Below, in pieces: positions 1 to 7,684 of a DNA stretch of 25,628 nucleotides. Under the pieces are notes generated by a model. It made no database searches. It had not been told where the DNA came from and saw only the letters and a program-made list of their open reading frames with translations. The stretch is taken from assembly GCA_038227745.1 (NCBI GenBank), contig JBBRPS010000036.1, positions 1 through 25,628 of the forward strand. Reading direction: 5' to 3'. Origin of the DNA: DASPXY01 sp038227745 (lineage in GTDB: Bacteria > Planctomycetota > Planctomycetia > Gemmatales > Gemmataceae). The position numbers and the translations under genes were made by a program. Positions within the stretch are counted from its first letter, which is position 1; every line of letters begins with the position of its first letter.

Positions 1-152
1 CAGTTTTCCGTTCTTTCCAAGGCAATTTCGGGGGTTCCAAGCGTCGAGACTGCGGAAAAACCGCCCTTTTCGGCCTTGGCAGCGGCCAATAGCGTTGCCG
101 CAACTCCTTAATTGTGTTGGTTTTGAAGTGCGTTTGCCGTGGGGTGCTGGGG

Positions 153-353
153 GGCGAGCGGCTCCGGACGGTGCGGGCCGTGGCGGTGTTGGAGCGGGTC
201 GCGGCACCGGGGGCGCGGGAGGTGCTGCGGGCGCTGGCGGGGGGCGAGCCGACCGCCCGCGAAACCGCCGAGGCGCGGGCGGCCTTGCGGCGCCTGGAAG
301 GGCAAGCAGCGGCGCGGCCTCGTTTGCAGGAGCAGCTACCGGGGCTGCCTTGA
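153..353 (+). pseudogene. Remnant of the C-terminal tail of a sigma factor/WD40 fusion protein
   Basis: The reading frame through this stretch gives a peptide containing RTVRAVAVLERVAAPGAREV followed by an alanine-rich helix ending near RAALRRLEG. It closely matches the last about 50 residues of the intact fusion protein encoded at 16363-19731 (SVRTVAVLEDIATPAARALL and ARASLGRLQ). Nothing upstream in the frame looks like the propeller that should precede it, and bases 1-130 have no matching coding signal, so only the tail survives. The ATG in frame at 114 is not a credible gene start. The tail probably marks a deleted paralogue of the large gene. I am fairly sure of the homology, less of the exact ends. 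Confidence 0.6.
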
Positions 354-1150
354 CGGCGCTTATCGAGGAGATCAGGCTGTGTGGCGTACCTCGTGCGGCG
401 AGCGCGTCCCGGACGCCAAGGAGCGGACGCTCTTCGCCCACGCCGCCGCATGCCTACGCGATTACGTCCTTGATGAGGTCAAAGAGCAAAACGCCTGTCC
501 CGATTCTATTCCTCTTGGTTACGAGCGTTAGCGCCGCACTACGCGACGTCCCCGACGTCAGCGACATGAAGGCGTGGCCGTCGCGACGGCCCTGTCCGGC
601 GGCAACGGCGCCAGGTTGGTAAGCAAGAGGATTGGCACTGCTGCGAACAGGACCAAGACCCGGAAGAGGCGACGCTTGCCAGAGCAGTCCGCCAGACGGC
701 TGAACCGCATCACGGTCGGCGGGGCCGCCAGGGCGTCGCACAGAACGATGTCGCGCAGCTCAGCTTCGACCGACCCGCGTCGGCCACCAGAAAGGTTGCG
801 CGGTGCGACACGACCGTGATGAGGCCGCGCACCAGTGCCGCCATCGTGGCGCTGGCTTGAAGGTCTTCGGGTCCACGAGCACCCGCAGATGCACTGCCGA
901 TCGTACCAGACGGCCCAGAGCGGCGTGAACCGACCGCGGAGGTCGGAGGCTTACCCGGCCGTTCGGCGCCTGTCAAGGTATCGACTACGATCTTGAGGAT
1001 GCCCAGGAGGTCCCTGGCAGGCCCGTGGTGGGCTCAGGCCGAATGGTTCTGGATTCGTTTGCCCTATTCTCTGCGAACGGCCTTGTAGGGCCATCTGAAC
1101 CACTTCTGGGCGGAATCGAGTCCGGCCGACCGACACGACCAGGTTTTTTC
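354..1150. other. Stretch without a recognisable gene
   Basis: Several frames stay open here because of high GC, but none has a convincing start, ribosome binding site or recognisable motif. A minus-strand frame near 540-760 has a short hydrophobic segment, but it has no clear start. I read this as decayed or intergenic DNA at the edge of the integrated element. Confidence 0.4.
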
Positions 1151-1166
1151 AGAAATCAGAATACCG

Positions 1167-1222
1167 TGCAGGGAAATTTGCAGGGAAATGGGTATAATCT
1201 ATAGAGATCCTGAGAGATCCTG
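1167..1222 (+). repeat. Two pairs of short direct repeats next to the integrase
   Basis: TGCAGGGAAAT occurs at 1167-1177 and again at 1179-1189. AGAGATCCTG occurs at 1203-1212 and again, directly adjacent, at 1213-1222. A TATAAT hexamer sits between the pairs at 1193-1198, without a good -35 partner. Short direct repeats just outside a tRNA-derived att site and upstream of a tyrosine recombinase gene are where arm-type integrase or excisionase binding sites usually lie. That role is inference. Confidence 0.5.
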
Positions 1223-1275
1223 GAAGCCCTGAGACTGTGCAAGTGGCTTCTGATGCACTGGTTGCGTACTGTGCT

Positions 1276-1322
1276 TACGGTTCGGGACCGTGAGGCCGGA
1301 GGTTCAAATCCTCTCGCCCCGA
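1276..1322 (+). other. 3' fragment of a tRNA-Pro(CGG) gene, probable attachment site
   Basis: The stretch folds as a tRNA 3' portion: anticodon arm 1276-1292 with loop TTCGGGA (anticodon CGG), five-base variable region, T arm 1298-1314 with loop TTCAAAT, then acceptor strand CGCCCCG at 1315-1321 and A73 at 1322. The complementary 5' acceptor strand CGGGGCG is absent upstream, although a weak D-arm-like hairpin is present at 1255-1274. A tRNA 3' fragment 170 bases before a tyrosine recombinase gene is the classic footprint of integration into a tRNA gene, so this is a likely attL or attR. The other att site is not in the window. Confidence 0.6.
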
Positions 1323-1491
1323 CTGGCCGCAAGTCACCGGATGATAGGGACTTGCGGCCTTTCTGTTGGTAGAGCCGACCGTCCGAATGACCCCCTTACG
1401 GGCTTTCGCGCGGGCTTTCCCAGCAGTCCTCAGCATAATCAGGCCGTGTTGACCTCCTCGCGTGTAGTATTCGCAAAGGAGGTTCAACCCC

Positions 1492-2610
1492 ATGCCCCGT
1501 CAAGCAAAACCCTACAAAGAGCGCGGCTGGTTCATCAGCCGCCCGGGCGGCGAGTACGCCCGCCTCTGCCCCGTCTCCGAAGGGATGGCCAGGGCGAACG
1601 CCCTCCTCCGGGAACACCTCGCGAAACGCGAGCGCGAGAAGGACCGGAACGACGGCCGCATCTCCCCGCGCCTGACCGTCTCGGAACTCTTCGTCCTGTT
1701 CCTTCAGGCCGTCGAGGCCGAGAAGACCTCGTACACCTTCGCGGATTACCAGCGGTGGTGCGTCGAGTTCGCCAAACAGTACGGCAAGCGGCAGGCCCGC
1801 GACATCACCCGCCTCGACGCCCAGAAGTTCAAGCAGCACCTGCTGACCACGACCTGGGTCCGCAACAAGCAGCCCCCCCAGCCCTACAAGCCGAAGACCA
1901 TCAACCACGCCATCATCACCCTGCGGCGGGCGTTCAACTGGGCCATCGACAGCGAACTCCTGCCCGAGGGCCGGAACCCGTTCGCCCGGCTCAAACTCCT
2001 GCCCTGTCAGGGCCGCAAGAGGGTTGCCACGCAGGAGGAGTTCGAGGCGCTCCTGAGGCACTGCGGCGACGACCATTTCCGGCACGTGCTCATCGCGATG
2101 CGGTACACGCCGGCCCGGCCGGGAGACATCCGCAACCTGACCTGGTCGATGGTGGACTGGAATCGCCGCCGGTGGGTCATCCACGAGCACAAGACGACGA
2201 GGACGGCCCGGGAGCCGAAGCCGCTCATCGTCGGCATGAACGAGGTGGTGGAGGAGATGCTGCGGGGACGGCTGGAGAAGTACGGGCAGGGAGAGCGCGT
2301 GTTCCTGAACGAGGACGGGAAGCCCTGGACGCGGAACGCCCTCGGGCTGCGGATGCGTCGTCTCCGCAAGCGGGCGGGCATCGGGCGGGACGAAAGGGGC
2401 GAGGAGTTCGTCCTGTACACGCAGCGGCACACGTTCATCAGCCACGCGGGGACGGTGGCCGAAATCCCCGAGGCCATCCGGGTGGACGTGGCCGGACACA
2501 CGGACGGGCGGACCACCCGGCTCTACACACACATCCACGACGATGTGGTCGCGGACGCCGGTCGCCGGGTGGCCGACTCCCTCCACAGTCAGTCCACGCC
2601 CGGCAAGTAG
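1492..2610 (+). CDS. Tyrosine recombinase (phage-type integrase)
   Basis: A 372-residue site-specific recombinase that would catalyse integration and, with an excisionase, excision of a mobile element. An N-terminal core-binding helical domain covers about residues 60-170 (with an INHAIITLRRAFNWAI segment), and the catalytic domain covers about 178-360. The catalytic residues can be placed: Arg209 in PARPGDIRNL, Lys234 in HEHKTT, Arg312 in YTQRHTF, His336 in VAGHTDGR and the nucleophile Tyr345 in TTRLYTH. The usual first His of the HxxR box is Tyr309 here, a tolerated but less common variant. The ATG follows a strong AAGGAGG site by nine bases. It lies just downstream of the tRNA-Pro fragment and overlaps the convergent excisionase-like gene by 22 bases, a compact recombination module. 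Confidence 0.93.
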   Translation: MPRQAKPYKERGWFISRPGGEYARLCPVSEGMARANALLREHLAKREREKDRNDGRISPRLTVSELFVLFLQAVEAEKTSYTFADYQRWCVEFAKQYGKRQARDITRLDAQKFKQHLLTTTWVRNKQPPQPYKPKTINHAIITLRRAFNWAIDSELLPEGRNPFARLKLLPCQGRKRVATQEEFEALLRHCGDDHFRHVLIAMRYTPARPGDIRNLTWSMVDWNRRRWVIHEHKTTRTAREPKPLIVGMNEVVEEMLRGRLEKYGQGERVFLNEDGKPWTRNALGLRMRRLRKRAGIGRDERGEEFVLYTQRHTFISHAGTVAEIPEAIRVDVAGHTDGRTTRLYTHIHDDVVADAGRRVADSLHSQSTPGK

Positions 2611-2969
2611 CGGGGCATTTGCTCCTTGAGGACCGAACGGGGCGGGAGATGTCTCCCGCCCTTGTTCCTTTCCATCCAGGCGTTCAGGTCAGCACGGGAA
2701 ATGCGGTACGCGGCCTTCTTGCCGCCGTTACCGATGTCGGAGGCGGGCAACTCCCCCGCGCCCACGGCCCGGTTGATGTGGTCGTACGAACAATCGCAGA
2801 CGCGGGCGGCGTGCTCGATGGTCAGCCAGTCCGCGAGTTGCAGGCGGGTCATGTCGTGCAAGAGCTCCATGCCCTGCTGAAACTGTTCCATGCGACTGAG
2901 CAGGAGGCCGATGGTCTCCTGGACGTCGAGAGGGCTCGCTGAAGAGGCGTGGTCAGTGCTGTTGGACAT
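2589..2969 (-). CDS. Excisionase-like helix-turn-helix protein
   Basis: A 126-residue protein with a MerR/excisionase-type DNA-binding domain. The first 45 residues are polar and probably form a short coiled helix. Residues 50-75 (WLTIEHAARVCDCSYDHINR) form the helix-turn-helix, and residues 83-101 (KKAAYRISRADLNAWME) form the wing and closing helix seen in the HTH_17 excisionase fold. It converges on the integrase gene and overlaps its 3' end by 22 bases. The most economical reading is a recombination directionality factor that controls excision of the element. A simple transcription repressor is the alternative. It has no recognisable cognate operator, though the repeats at 1167-1222 are candidates. 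Confidence 0.75.
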   Translation of the reverse strand: MSNSTDHASSASPLDVQETIGLLLSRMEQFQQGMELLHDMTRLQLADWLTIEHAARVCDCSYDHINRAVGAGELPASDIGNGGKKAAYRISRADLNAWMERNKGGRHLPPRSVLKEQMPRYLPGVD

Positions 2970-3708
2970 TCGTGGCGATCAAGTGCCTGCCGGTTTTATC
3001 GACCAAGAAGCAATCCGGGTAGCGCGCAGCAACTGGGACCGCAGTCCGGTCCCCCAAGATAGAAGGGTCAGAGGCCGCAGGCTCGGCCACTGGTGAATCA
3101 CCCATCCTACCAGACGCCTAACGATGTCAAGGACCGAGGACCTGGCGAGCGCGTGCGTGAGCAGCCGGAATGGTGACCACGTCCGTGCCGCCGAGGAACA
3201 TCCAGGCGATGCCCGGTGGAACGCGGCCCCAGGCGCGGTCTTCAAGGACCGGGGGCTTCTTCGGCCGCCCCGCCACGACATCGTCCGCCAAGGTGAGCGC
3301 GGTTGCGCGCCAGGAACGACACCCACGTCGTCGTCGAGGAACCTCCAGTCCCAGAGGAAAGCCGACGGGGCGAACGCATCAGCCCTGGCACTCCTGCCAG
3401 GCCGGGGGATGACGACCTTTGAGGTTCATGGCTGCCGCCCGTTGAGGTTATCTCTTACCTCAGCGGGGGAGTACTCGGCTGGGCGGCCATCCAGACGGAA
3501 CGCAGGCTCCGCCTGGGATGCCGGTCTGCGAGCCGTCCCCTGCTCACGGCGTGAATCCTCTACCTCGGCATCAGGCGGGCGGGTAGACTCGAAGGTGGGA
3601 AGGTTACCCGGAGGAGGACGCCGAAGTGCTGTGGTGTGACTTCCCCGCCGTCGTGTGGGACGTGCGAACAGTCGCGGTCGCTGGGGATGCTCCCGGGAAG
3701 GCGCTGAC
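2970..3708. other. Stretch without a recognisable gene
   Basis: Long frames exist on both strands, but their products are low-complexity arginine- and proline-rich shadows without a motif or start signal. I see no tRNA, terminator or inverted repeat worth reporting. Confidence 0.4.
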
Positions 3709-4102
3709 GTGGCCGACGACCTGCCCCGCGTGTTGGCGCTGCTGACCGCCGCCGCCGTCGAGAAGGACGGGCCGGGGAACACGAACACCATCCGCGGCGT
3801 GACGAACCTCCTCCTCGCCGGTCGCCTGCCGGCGGTGGCCCCGCTGACGGTCTTCGCCTCAGCTGGAAGGAATCGCCTGGGAAGTGCCCGTGGGCTTGCG
3901 CGTGTTCTCCCCCGACGGCGAACCGCTGCACAGCTTCGAGGCCACGGCGACGTTCCGGGACGAGCAGCACGTCGTCAACCTCATTGACGCGGCGCAGCTC
4001 GAACTGCCGGTGGCGGGTGCCTACCGCGTGCAGGTCCTGGCCCGGGGCGTGGTGCTGATGGAGCGGAGGTTGACCGTGCAGGTCCCGGCGCCGGGCGCGT
4101 GA
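3709..4102 (+). pseudogene. DUF6941-like small protein gene, frameshifted
   Basis: Two frames together give one continuous product. From a GTG at 3709 the first frame reads VLALLTAAAVEKDG, then NTIRGVTNLLLAGRLPAVAP and LTVFAS. At about 3860 the sense jumps by one base to another frame, giving QLEGIAWEVPVGLRVFSPDG and ending in VAGAYRVQVLARGVVLMERR near 4075. This pattern (a short strand after a start like ALLTA, a middle strand with PAV, then a G-x-Y-x-V strand and a final basic strand) resembles the DUF6941 family, a beta-sandwich of unknown function. The frameshift leaves no intact product unless it is a sequencing error or a programmed shift; nothing slippery is visible. The stop lies 33 bases before the next gene. 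Confidence 0.5.
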
Positions 4103-4135
4103 GGCGCCGTCGGCCTGGGCGAAGGAGGTCTACCG

Positions 4136-5119
4136 ATGTTGCGCTGGCTCTCCCTGGTGACCGGCGCGGTAGCCATTGGCGCGGCCGCCGTCTCCCCGCA
4201 AACGCCTCCAGCCGACCCGCCCGCGGCCGAGGCGCCGAGGTTCGTGCGCGCCTGGGGGAAGAAGGGCAGCGGCTCGGGCGAGTTCCACACCCCCATCGGC
4301 ATTGCTGTCAGCAAGGCCGGCGAGGTCTTCGTCGCCGACCTGAACAACCGCCGCGTGCAGCGCTTCGACGCGGACGGCGCCTTCCTGTCCGCCTTCGACA
4401 CGCCCGGCAAGCCCGGCGGCATCGCCCTCGACGGCGCCGACCGGGTCTACGTCTCCCTCTTCGACAAGGACCGCATCGCCGCCTTCACCGAGGCCGGCAC
4501 GCTGCTGCGCCAGTGGGGCCGGACGGGGCGCGGCGACGGCGAGTTCAAGTTCCCCGCCGGCCTGGCGGTCGGGCCAGACGGCTCGGTCTACCTGGGGGAC
4601 GACGTGAACCGGCGCGTGCAGCGCTTCAGCCCGGCGGGGGAGTTCCTGGCAAAGTGGGGCAAGGGCGGGACCGGCCCAGGGGAGTTCGGCGGCCCCGGCA
4701 CGGAGAAGCTGCACCCCGACTTTCGCACCAGCGGGCCGAACTTCCTGGCGTTCGACGCGAAGGGGGTCCTGTACGCCACCGACGGCCGCGGCGGGAAGGT
4801 CCACCGCTTCACGGCGGGCGGCAAATTCCTGGGCTCCTGGGGCAGCAACGACGACAGGCCGGGCGGGTTCGGCGGGCGGCCGAAGAACCTGCCGGGGCCG
4901 ACAGGCATCTGCATAGACGGGCGGGGCGGCGTCTGGGTAGCCGCGACGAGCGGCCACGTGCAGCGGTTCAGCGCGGTGGGGGAGTACCAGGCGGGGTTCG
5001 GCAAGCGGGGGTCGGGGCCGGGGGAGTTCCACACGCCCCACGGGGTGGCGAGCGACGGCCGCGGCCGGCTGTACGTCGCGGACACGCAGAACCAGCGTAT
5101 TCAGCAATTCGCTCCGTGA
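4136..5119 (+). CDS. Exported NHL-repeat beta-propeller protein
   Basis: A 327-residue protein with a signal peptide (about residues 1-22, hydrophobic core SLVTGAVAIGAAAVS), then about six NHL repeats from residue 35 to the end. Each repeat has the pattern FxxPxGIAVxxxGxVFVADxxNxRVQRF; clear copies start near residues 50, 100, 138, 195, 255 and 300, with linkers such as WGKKGSGSGEF. NHL propellers are protein- or sugar-binding scaffolds, and exported versions are common in planctomycetes, with mostly unknown ligands. The ATG has a good GAAGGAGG site eight bases upstream. It follows the broken DUF6941-like gene closely and could have been in one transcription unit with it. No catalytic domain is attached. 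Confidence 0.85.
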   Translation: MLRWLSLVTGAVAIGAAAVSPQTPPADPPAAEAPRFVRAWGKKGSGSGEFHTPIGIAVSKAGEVFVADLNNRRVQRFDADGAFLSAFDTPGKPGGIALDGADRVYVSLFDKDRIAAFTEAGTLLRQWGRTGRGDGEFKFPAGLAVGPDGSVYLGDDVNRRVQRFSPAGEFLAKWGKGGTGPGEFGGPGTEKLHPDFRTSGPNFLAFDAKGVLYATDGRGGKVHRFTAGGKFLGSWGSNDDRPGGFGGRPKNLPGPTGICIDGRGGVWVAATSGHVQRFSAVGEYQAGFGKRGSGPGEFHTPHGVASDGRGRLYVADTQNQRIQQFAP

Positions 5120-5178
5120 GGCCCTGCGGGGCGGGAGGACCACGAGCGCCCGGTTGCCGCCCGTCCCCCTCTGACGGC

Positions 5179-5358
5179 CGCGCCCTGGCGGAGTTCTGTC
5201 AGGCGATGGCGCCGTTCGTCACCGAGGACGACCGGCCCGCCTGGTGGGCGGACGCCTTCGTCGAGGCGCACGCCATCCCCGCGGTAGTGTCGGTCCCGGT
5301 GGTGCAGGTGGTGGTGAGGCGGCGAGCGTGGGCGCTGGTCGAGCCGAGCGTGAACTGA
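5179..5358 (+). pseudogene. Possible coding remnant
   Basis: This frame reads RALAEFCQAMAPFVTEDD, then PAWWADAFVEAHAIP and a strand-like VVSVPVVQVVVRRR before its stop. The composition looks like real protein, but no start codon with a ribosome site precedes it, and I do not recognise the family. It may be the C-terminus of a lost gene. Confidence 0.25.
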
Positions 5359-5372
5359 CGGAAGGCAGGGCG

Positions 5373-5603
5373 ATGGCGGAACTGCTGTCCAATCTGCTGC
5401 TGTTCCTCCTTTGCACGAGCATGGGGGCTATCGGGTTGGCTTTCGCAATGCGTGACAGGTACGAAATCGGCGGGTGGGCGACGTTTTTTCTCGGCGTCGC
5501 CAGCCTTACCTGGATGGCCATCCATGCGCTCACCAAACGCAGACGGAAGTGCCCTGCCGATGCGCAGCACCATTCTGACATGCCGGGGAGCGATGGCTAT
5601 TAA
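5373..5603 (+). CDS. Small two-helix membrane protein of unknown function
   Basis: A 76-residue protein starting MAELLSNLLLFLLCTSMGAI. Two hydrophobic stretches (about residues 4-24 and 34-52, the second WATFFLGVASLTWMAIHAL) suggest two membrane helices with a polar turn between, followed by a basic, charged C-terminal tail. The ATG is chosen because a GAAGGCAGG site lies just upstream, and the frame upstream of it is arginine/glycine-rich shadow. It ends 16 bases before the next gene, so the two are probably co-transcribed. No family recognised. Confidence 0.5.
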   Translation: MAELLSNLLLFLLCTSMGAIGLAFAMRDRYEIGGWATFFLGVASLTWMAIHALTKRRRKCPADAQHHSDMPGSDGY

Positions 5604-5619
5604 CGCGAGGGGGCGTTTC

Positions 5620-5961
5620 ATGGCGCGCTGGGTGTTCTTGCTGGGCGTCGGGTTGCTGCTGGTGGCTCTGGCGTTCGTGATGACGTGCGAGGTGCTCGAG
5701 CACTGGCCAGACGATTACGAGGTTCGCTCACGCCGAGTGCGGAAGGGGATGACGCTGGAAGAGGTGGAGGAAATCCTCAGCGAGCTTGGTTGGATGCACC
5801 CTCCGAAGGAACAGGCGCGGCATGCGTGGATAGGGATGTCCGAGCCCCGTGGCTCTATCGACATCTACTTCGACAAGCAGGGCCTGGTCGGGGAAGTCCG
5901 GTTCTGCCGCTACCCGGCGCCGCACCCTCTCGACTGTCTGCACAAAGCACTCGACTGGTGA
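5620..5961 (+). CDS. Membrane-anchored protein with BamE/SmpA-like motif, copy 1
   Basis: A 113-residue protein: an N-terminal membrane anchor (MARWVFLLGVGLLLVALAFV) followed by a small extracytoplasmic domain. The domain starts with RRVRKGMTLEEVEEILSE, the I/V-x-x-G-M-T-x-x-E-V pattern that opens the BamE/SmpA/OmlA fold, and ends with strands (SIDIYFDKQG and GEVRFC). The family is an outer-membrane-assembly lipoprotein fold in proteobacteria; here only the fold is suggested, not the role, and there is no lipobox at the expected place. The same anchor and GMT motif recur downstream in a fused copy at 6405 and a broken copy at 6764, so the region is a tandem duplication. The upstream ATG at 5593 would be a less likely start. 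Confidence 0.6.
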   Translation: MARWVFLLGVGLLLVALAFVMTCEVLEHWPDDYEVRSRRVRKGMTLEEVEEILSELGWMHPPKEQARHAWIGMSEPRGSIDIYFDKQGLVGEVRFCRYPAPHPLDCLHKALDW

Positions 5962-6101
5962 CCGCCCCGCGGGCCGTACAGGACGGCGCTGGCGCCGCCC
6001 TCTATATCGACCGGGGCTGAGGTTGCGCTCCCGGCGTCGCCGCCCGGCGACGGCTGGCGTGGTTGGAGGCTGAGGTGGGAACGGACAGAACGGAGTCCTG
6101 C

Positions 6102-6743
6102 ATGACAGAAGGTCGAAAGGTCTTGTTGGCGTTCGCCTGGATGACGGCGGGCGCCCTGAGCGCACTCGCCGGGGGTATCGCCCTCGACATCATCGAAGGG
6201 TGGGTGTTTCCCACCCAGCCGGATGCCGGGCTGGCCAACAACGCCTGGCGGCTGTTCTCCGCTGTCTCGTGCCTGTTCTGCGGGGCGCTCGCGGGCCTTT
6301 ACGTCTGGTGGCGGCGCTGGGGGGCGCCAGTGACCCCGCGCTGTCCGCGTCAGGTTTGGCGGCAGGCCGAGCGAAGAAGGGTCAGCCTCACGAAGGGCGC
6401 TGCCATGCCGCGCTGGGTTTTCCTGCTGGGTGTCGGCCTGCTGCTGGTCGCGGTCGCGTTCGTGGTGACGTGCGAGGTGCTCGGGCCGAAGCCGGGGGTG
6501 ACGGAGGCGAACGTGCGGCGCATCAAGCCGGGGATGACGGTCGCCGAGGTGGATGTCCTTCTCGGCGTCCCCGGGATGCATCTGGGAGATTGGGTAGGGC
6601 GCATGACCGTCTGGTACGGCGGCGACGGGCAGGCCGTCGCCTGGCTCGATGATGACGACAAGGTGTCTCGGGTGGAGTTCCGCCCCGCCCAGGGGGCTGA
6701 ACCCGGCCCCATCCACCGCCTGCGCAAGGCGTTCGGCCGCTGA
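6102..6743 (+). CDS. Fused membrane protein carrying BamE/SmpA-like copy 2
   Basis: From the ATG at 6102 the product is 213 residues. Residues 1-100 hold two membrane helices (VLLAFAWMTAGALSALAGG and LFSAVSCLFCGALAGLYVW) and a basic linker. From residue 102 (codon 6405) it continues with MPRWVFLLGVGLLLVAVAFV, near-identical to the start of copy 1, then RRIKPGMTVAEVDVLLGVPG and closing strands (MTVWYGGDGQAVAWL). No stop codon separates the two halves. The second half may be translated alone from 6405 or as part of a fusion. The fusion probably arose when a duplicated gene lost the stop between two neighbours. The pairing of copies 1 and 2 argues for a membrane-bound helper of unknown function. 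Confidence 0.55.
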   Translation: MTEGRKVLLAFAWMTAGALSALAGGIALDIIEGWVFPTQPDAGLANNAWRLFSAVSCLFCGALAGLYVWWRRWGAPVTPRCPRQVWRQAERRRVSLTKGAAMPRWVFLLGVGLLLVAVAFVVTCEVLGPKPGVTEANVRRIKPGMTVAEVDVLLGVPGMHLGDWVGRMTVWYGGDGQAVAWLDDDDKVSRVEFRPAQGAEPGPIHRLRKAFGR

Positions 6744-6763
6744 CCCCTCCGGAGGGCCTCAAC

Positions 6764-6866
6764 ATGCCGCAGGCCGTCTTCCTGCTCGGGGCGCCCTCGC
6801 CGTGGTCGCTCTGGCCTTCGTCGTCGCGCACGAGGTTTTCGGACCGTCGCCGGGTGTGTCCGCAGG
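6764..6866 (+). pseudogene. Broken third copy of the membrane-anchored BamE-like gene
   Basis: Twenty bases after copy 2 the sequence restarts with MPQAVFLLG. After a frame change, in the neighbouring frame, it goes on as ALAVVALAFVVAHEVFGPSP, the same anchor as in copies 1 and 2 (VALAFVMTCEVL and VAVAFVVTCEVLGPKP). A GGAGGG site precedes its ATG as in the other copies. The globular domain is gone. This is the decayed end of the tandem array. Confidence 0.55.
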
Positions 6867-7118
6867 CAGAGGCAGCATGAGCAGGAGGCAGTATGGACGT
6901 CAGGGGACGACAGCGCCGGCCCGAAGGTCGTTTGACCTGCGGTTCTCCCTGCTCATCCTCCTGACCACGGCAGTTGACCCAGTAGCTGACGCACGTGGGC
7001 CGCCCCAGCGTGCAGGCCGGAGGCCACGAACGACTCCCAGCCGGGTCGAGACTGCCCATGAGGGGTTTGCGACCGCAGTCTTTGACACAGCGGGCGAGGG
7101 AGGAGGGAGGAGGTTGAC

Positions 7119-7391
7119 TTGCGTGACGAACTCACTCCCTTCCGTGTCCGCTTCTTCCCCGTCATCATCATCCCCGCGGTGATGGCTGTCGCCGGGGCCG
7201 TCGCGGCGTACTTCGGCGACCCCAGCGACAGGGGTCTCATCAACCGTACGAATGCGTACCGCCCGGCTTCCGACCGGGTGCCATCATGCCTGTTGGCTCG
7301 CCCTTCCGTAGAGAGCTGTCCCGGCAGGGCTCGAACCTGCAACCGTCTGGGTAACAACCAGCCGCACCACCGTTGTGCTACGGGACAGTGA
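7119..7391 (+). CDS. Doubtful small membrane protein, TTG start
   Basis: A TTG at 7119 follows a strong GGAGGAGG site and opens a 90-residue frame. The start is plausible: RVRFFPVIIIPAVMAVAGAV is a good membrane helix. The second half runs on the opposite strand of the tRNA-Asn gene (7317-7387) and reads like tRNA-derived noise, so the real gene has probably been truncated by, or reads into, the tRNA array. No family recognised. Confidence 0.3.
   Translation: MRDELTPFRVRFFPVIIIPAVMAVAGAVAAYFGDPSDRGLINRTNAYRPASDRVPSCLLARPSVESCPGRARTCNRLGNNQPHHRCATGQ
7317..7387 (-). tRNA. tRNA-Asn(GTT)
   Basis: The acceptor strands TGTCCCG/CGGGACA pair perfectly. The anticodon loop is TTGTTAC, with anticodon GTT. 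The T arm GCAGG/CCTGC has loop TTCGAGC. CCA is not encoded. It is the last gene of the array in the direction of transcription. Confidence 0.9.
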
Positions 7392-7399
7392 AGTACAGA

Positions 7400-7469
7400 G
7401 CGTCCAGCGGGAGGCGAACCCGCGCGGCCACGGTGGAGGCGTGGCAGGCTGCCGCTACCTCATGGACGC
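7400..7469 (-). tRNA. tRNA-Gly(TCC), unusual loops
   Basis: The acceptor GCGTCCA/TGGACGC is perfect. The anticodon stem CCACG/CGTGG carries loop CCTCCAC, giving anticodon TCC but C at position 33 instead of the near-universal T. The T loop is TTCGCCT, with C at position 58 where A is expected. It may be a poorly functional or specialised glycine tRNA. Confidence 0.8.
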
Positions 7470-7473
7470 AAAC

Positions 7474-7600
7474 GGCCACCGCACAAGTCCTCGCAGCCAC
7501 GAGTCGTCGGGTTTTACCCCGACTTCTCCAGATAGGAAATCTGGTGCTGATTCAAAGTCAGCGGGTTTGTACGCTGCGAACGTCGGGCGACGGTTGCCAG
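7474..7600 (-). tRNA. Permuted tRNA-Gln(TTG)-like element
   Basis: On the minus strand four hairpins follow each other: an anticodon arm at 7546-7562 (stem GCTGA/TCAGC, loop CTTTGAA, anticodon TTG), a T-arm-like hairpin at 7528-7544 (CCAGA/TCTGG, loop TTTCCTA), an acceptor-like hairpin at 7506-7523 (GTCGGG/CCCGAC) and a D-arm-like hairpin at 7490-7503 (CTCG/CGAG, loop with GG). This is a cloverleaf cut between the D arm and anticodon arm and rejoined at the acceptor. The T loop lacks the TTCRA pattern, and four bases separate the T arm and acceptor, so the element is degenerate or specialised. Flanks GGCAACCG (7591-7598), GCGTACAAAC (7565-7574) and CTTGTGC (7481-7487) recur in the permuted tRNA-Leu. 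No conventional tRNA fold fits here. Confidence 0.4.
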
Positions 7601-7601
7601 T

Positions 7602-7674
7602 TCCGGCGGCTGGGCTCGAACCAGCGGCCTTCGCGGTTTCAGCGCGACGCTCTCACCGCCTGAGCTACACCGGA
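7602..7674 (-). tRNA. tRNA-Phe(GAA)
   Basis: The acceptor TCCGGTG/CGCCGGA has one G-T pair. The anticodon arm TCGCG/CGCGA has loop CTGAAAC, anticodon GAA. The T arm GCTGG/CCAGC has loop TTCGAGC. The following base is A73, and CCA is not encoded. Confidence 0.9.
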
Positions 7675-7684
7675 ATCGGACAGA

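Noticed and set aside
1290..2942. Long plus-strand frame overlapping the integrase
   Set aside because: It is an arginine/proline/histidine-rich shadow in another frame of the integrase gene, which has catalytic motifs and a ribosome site.
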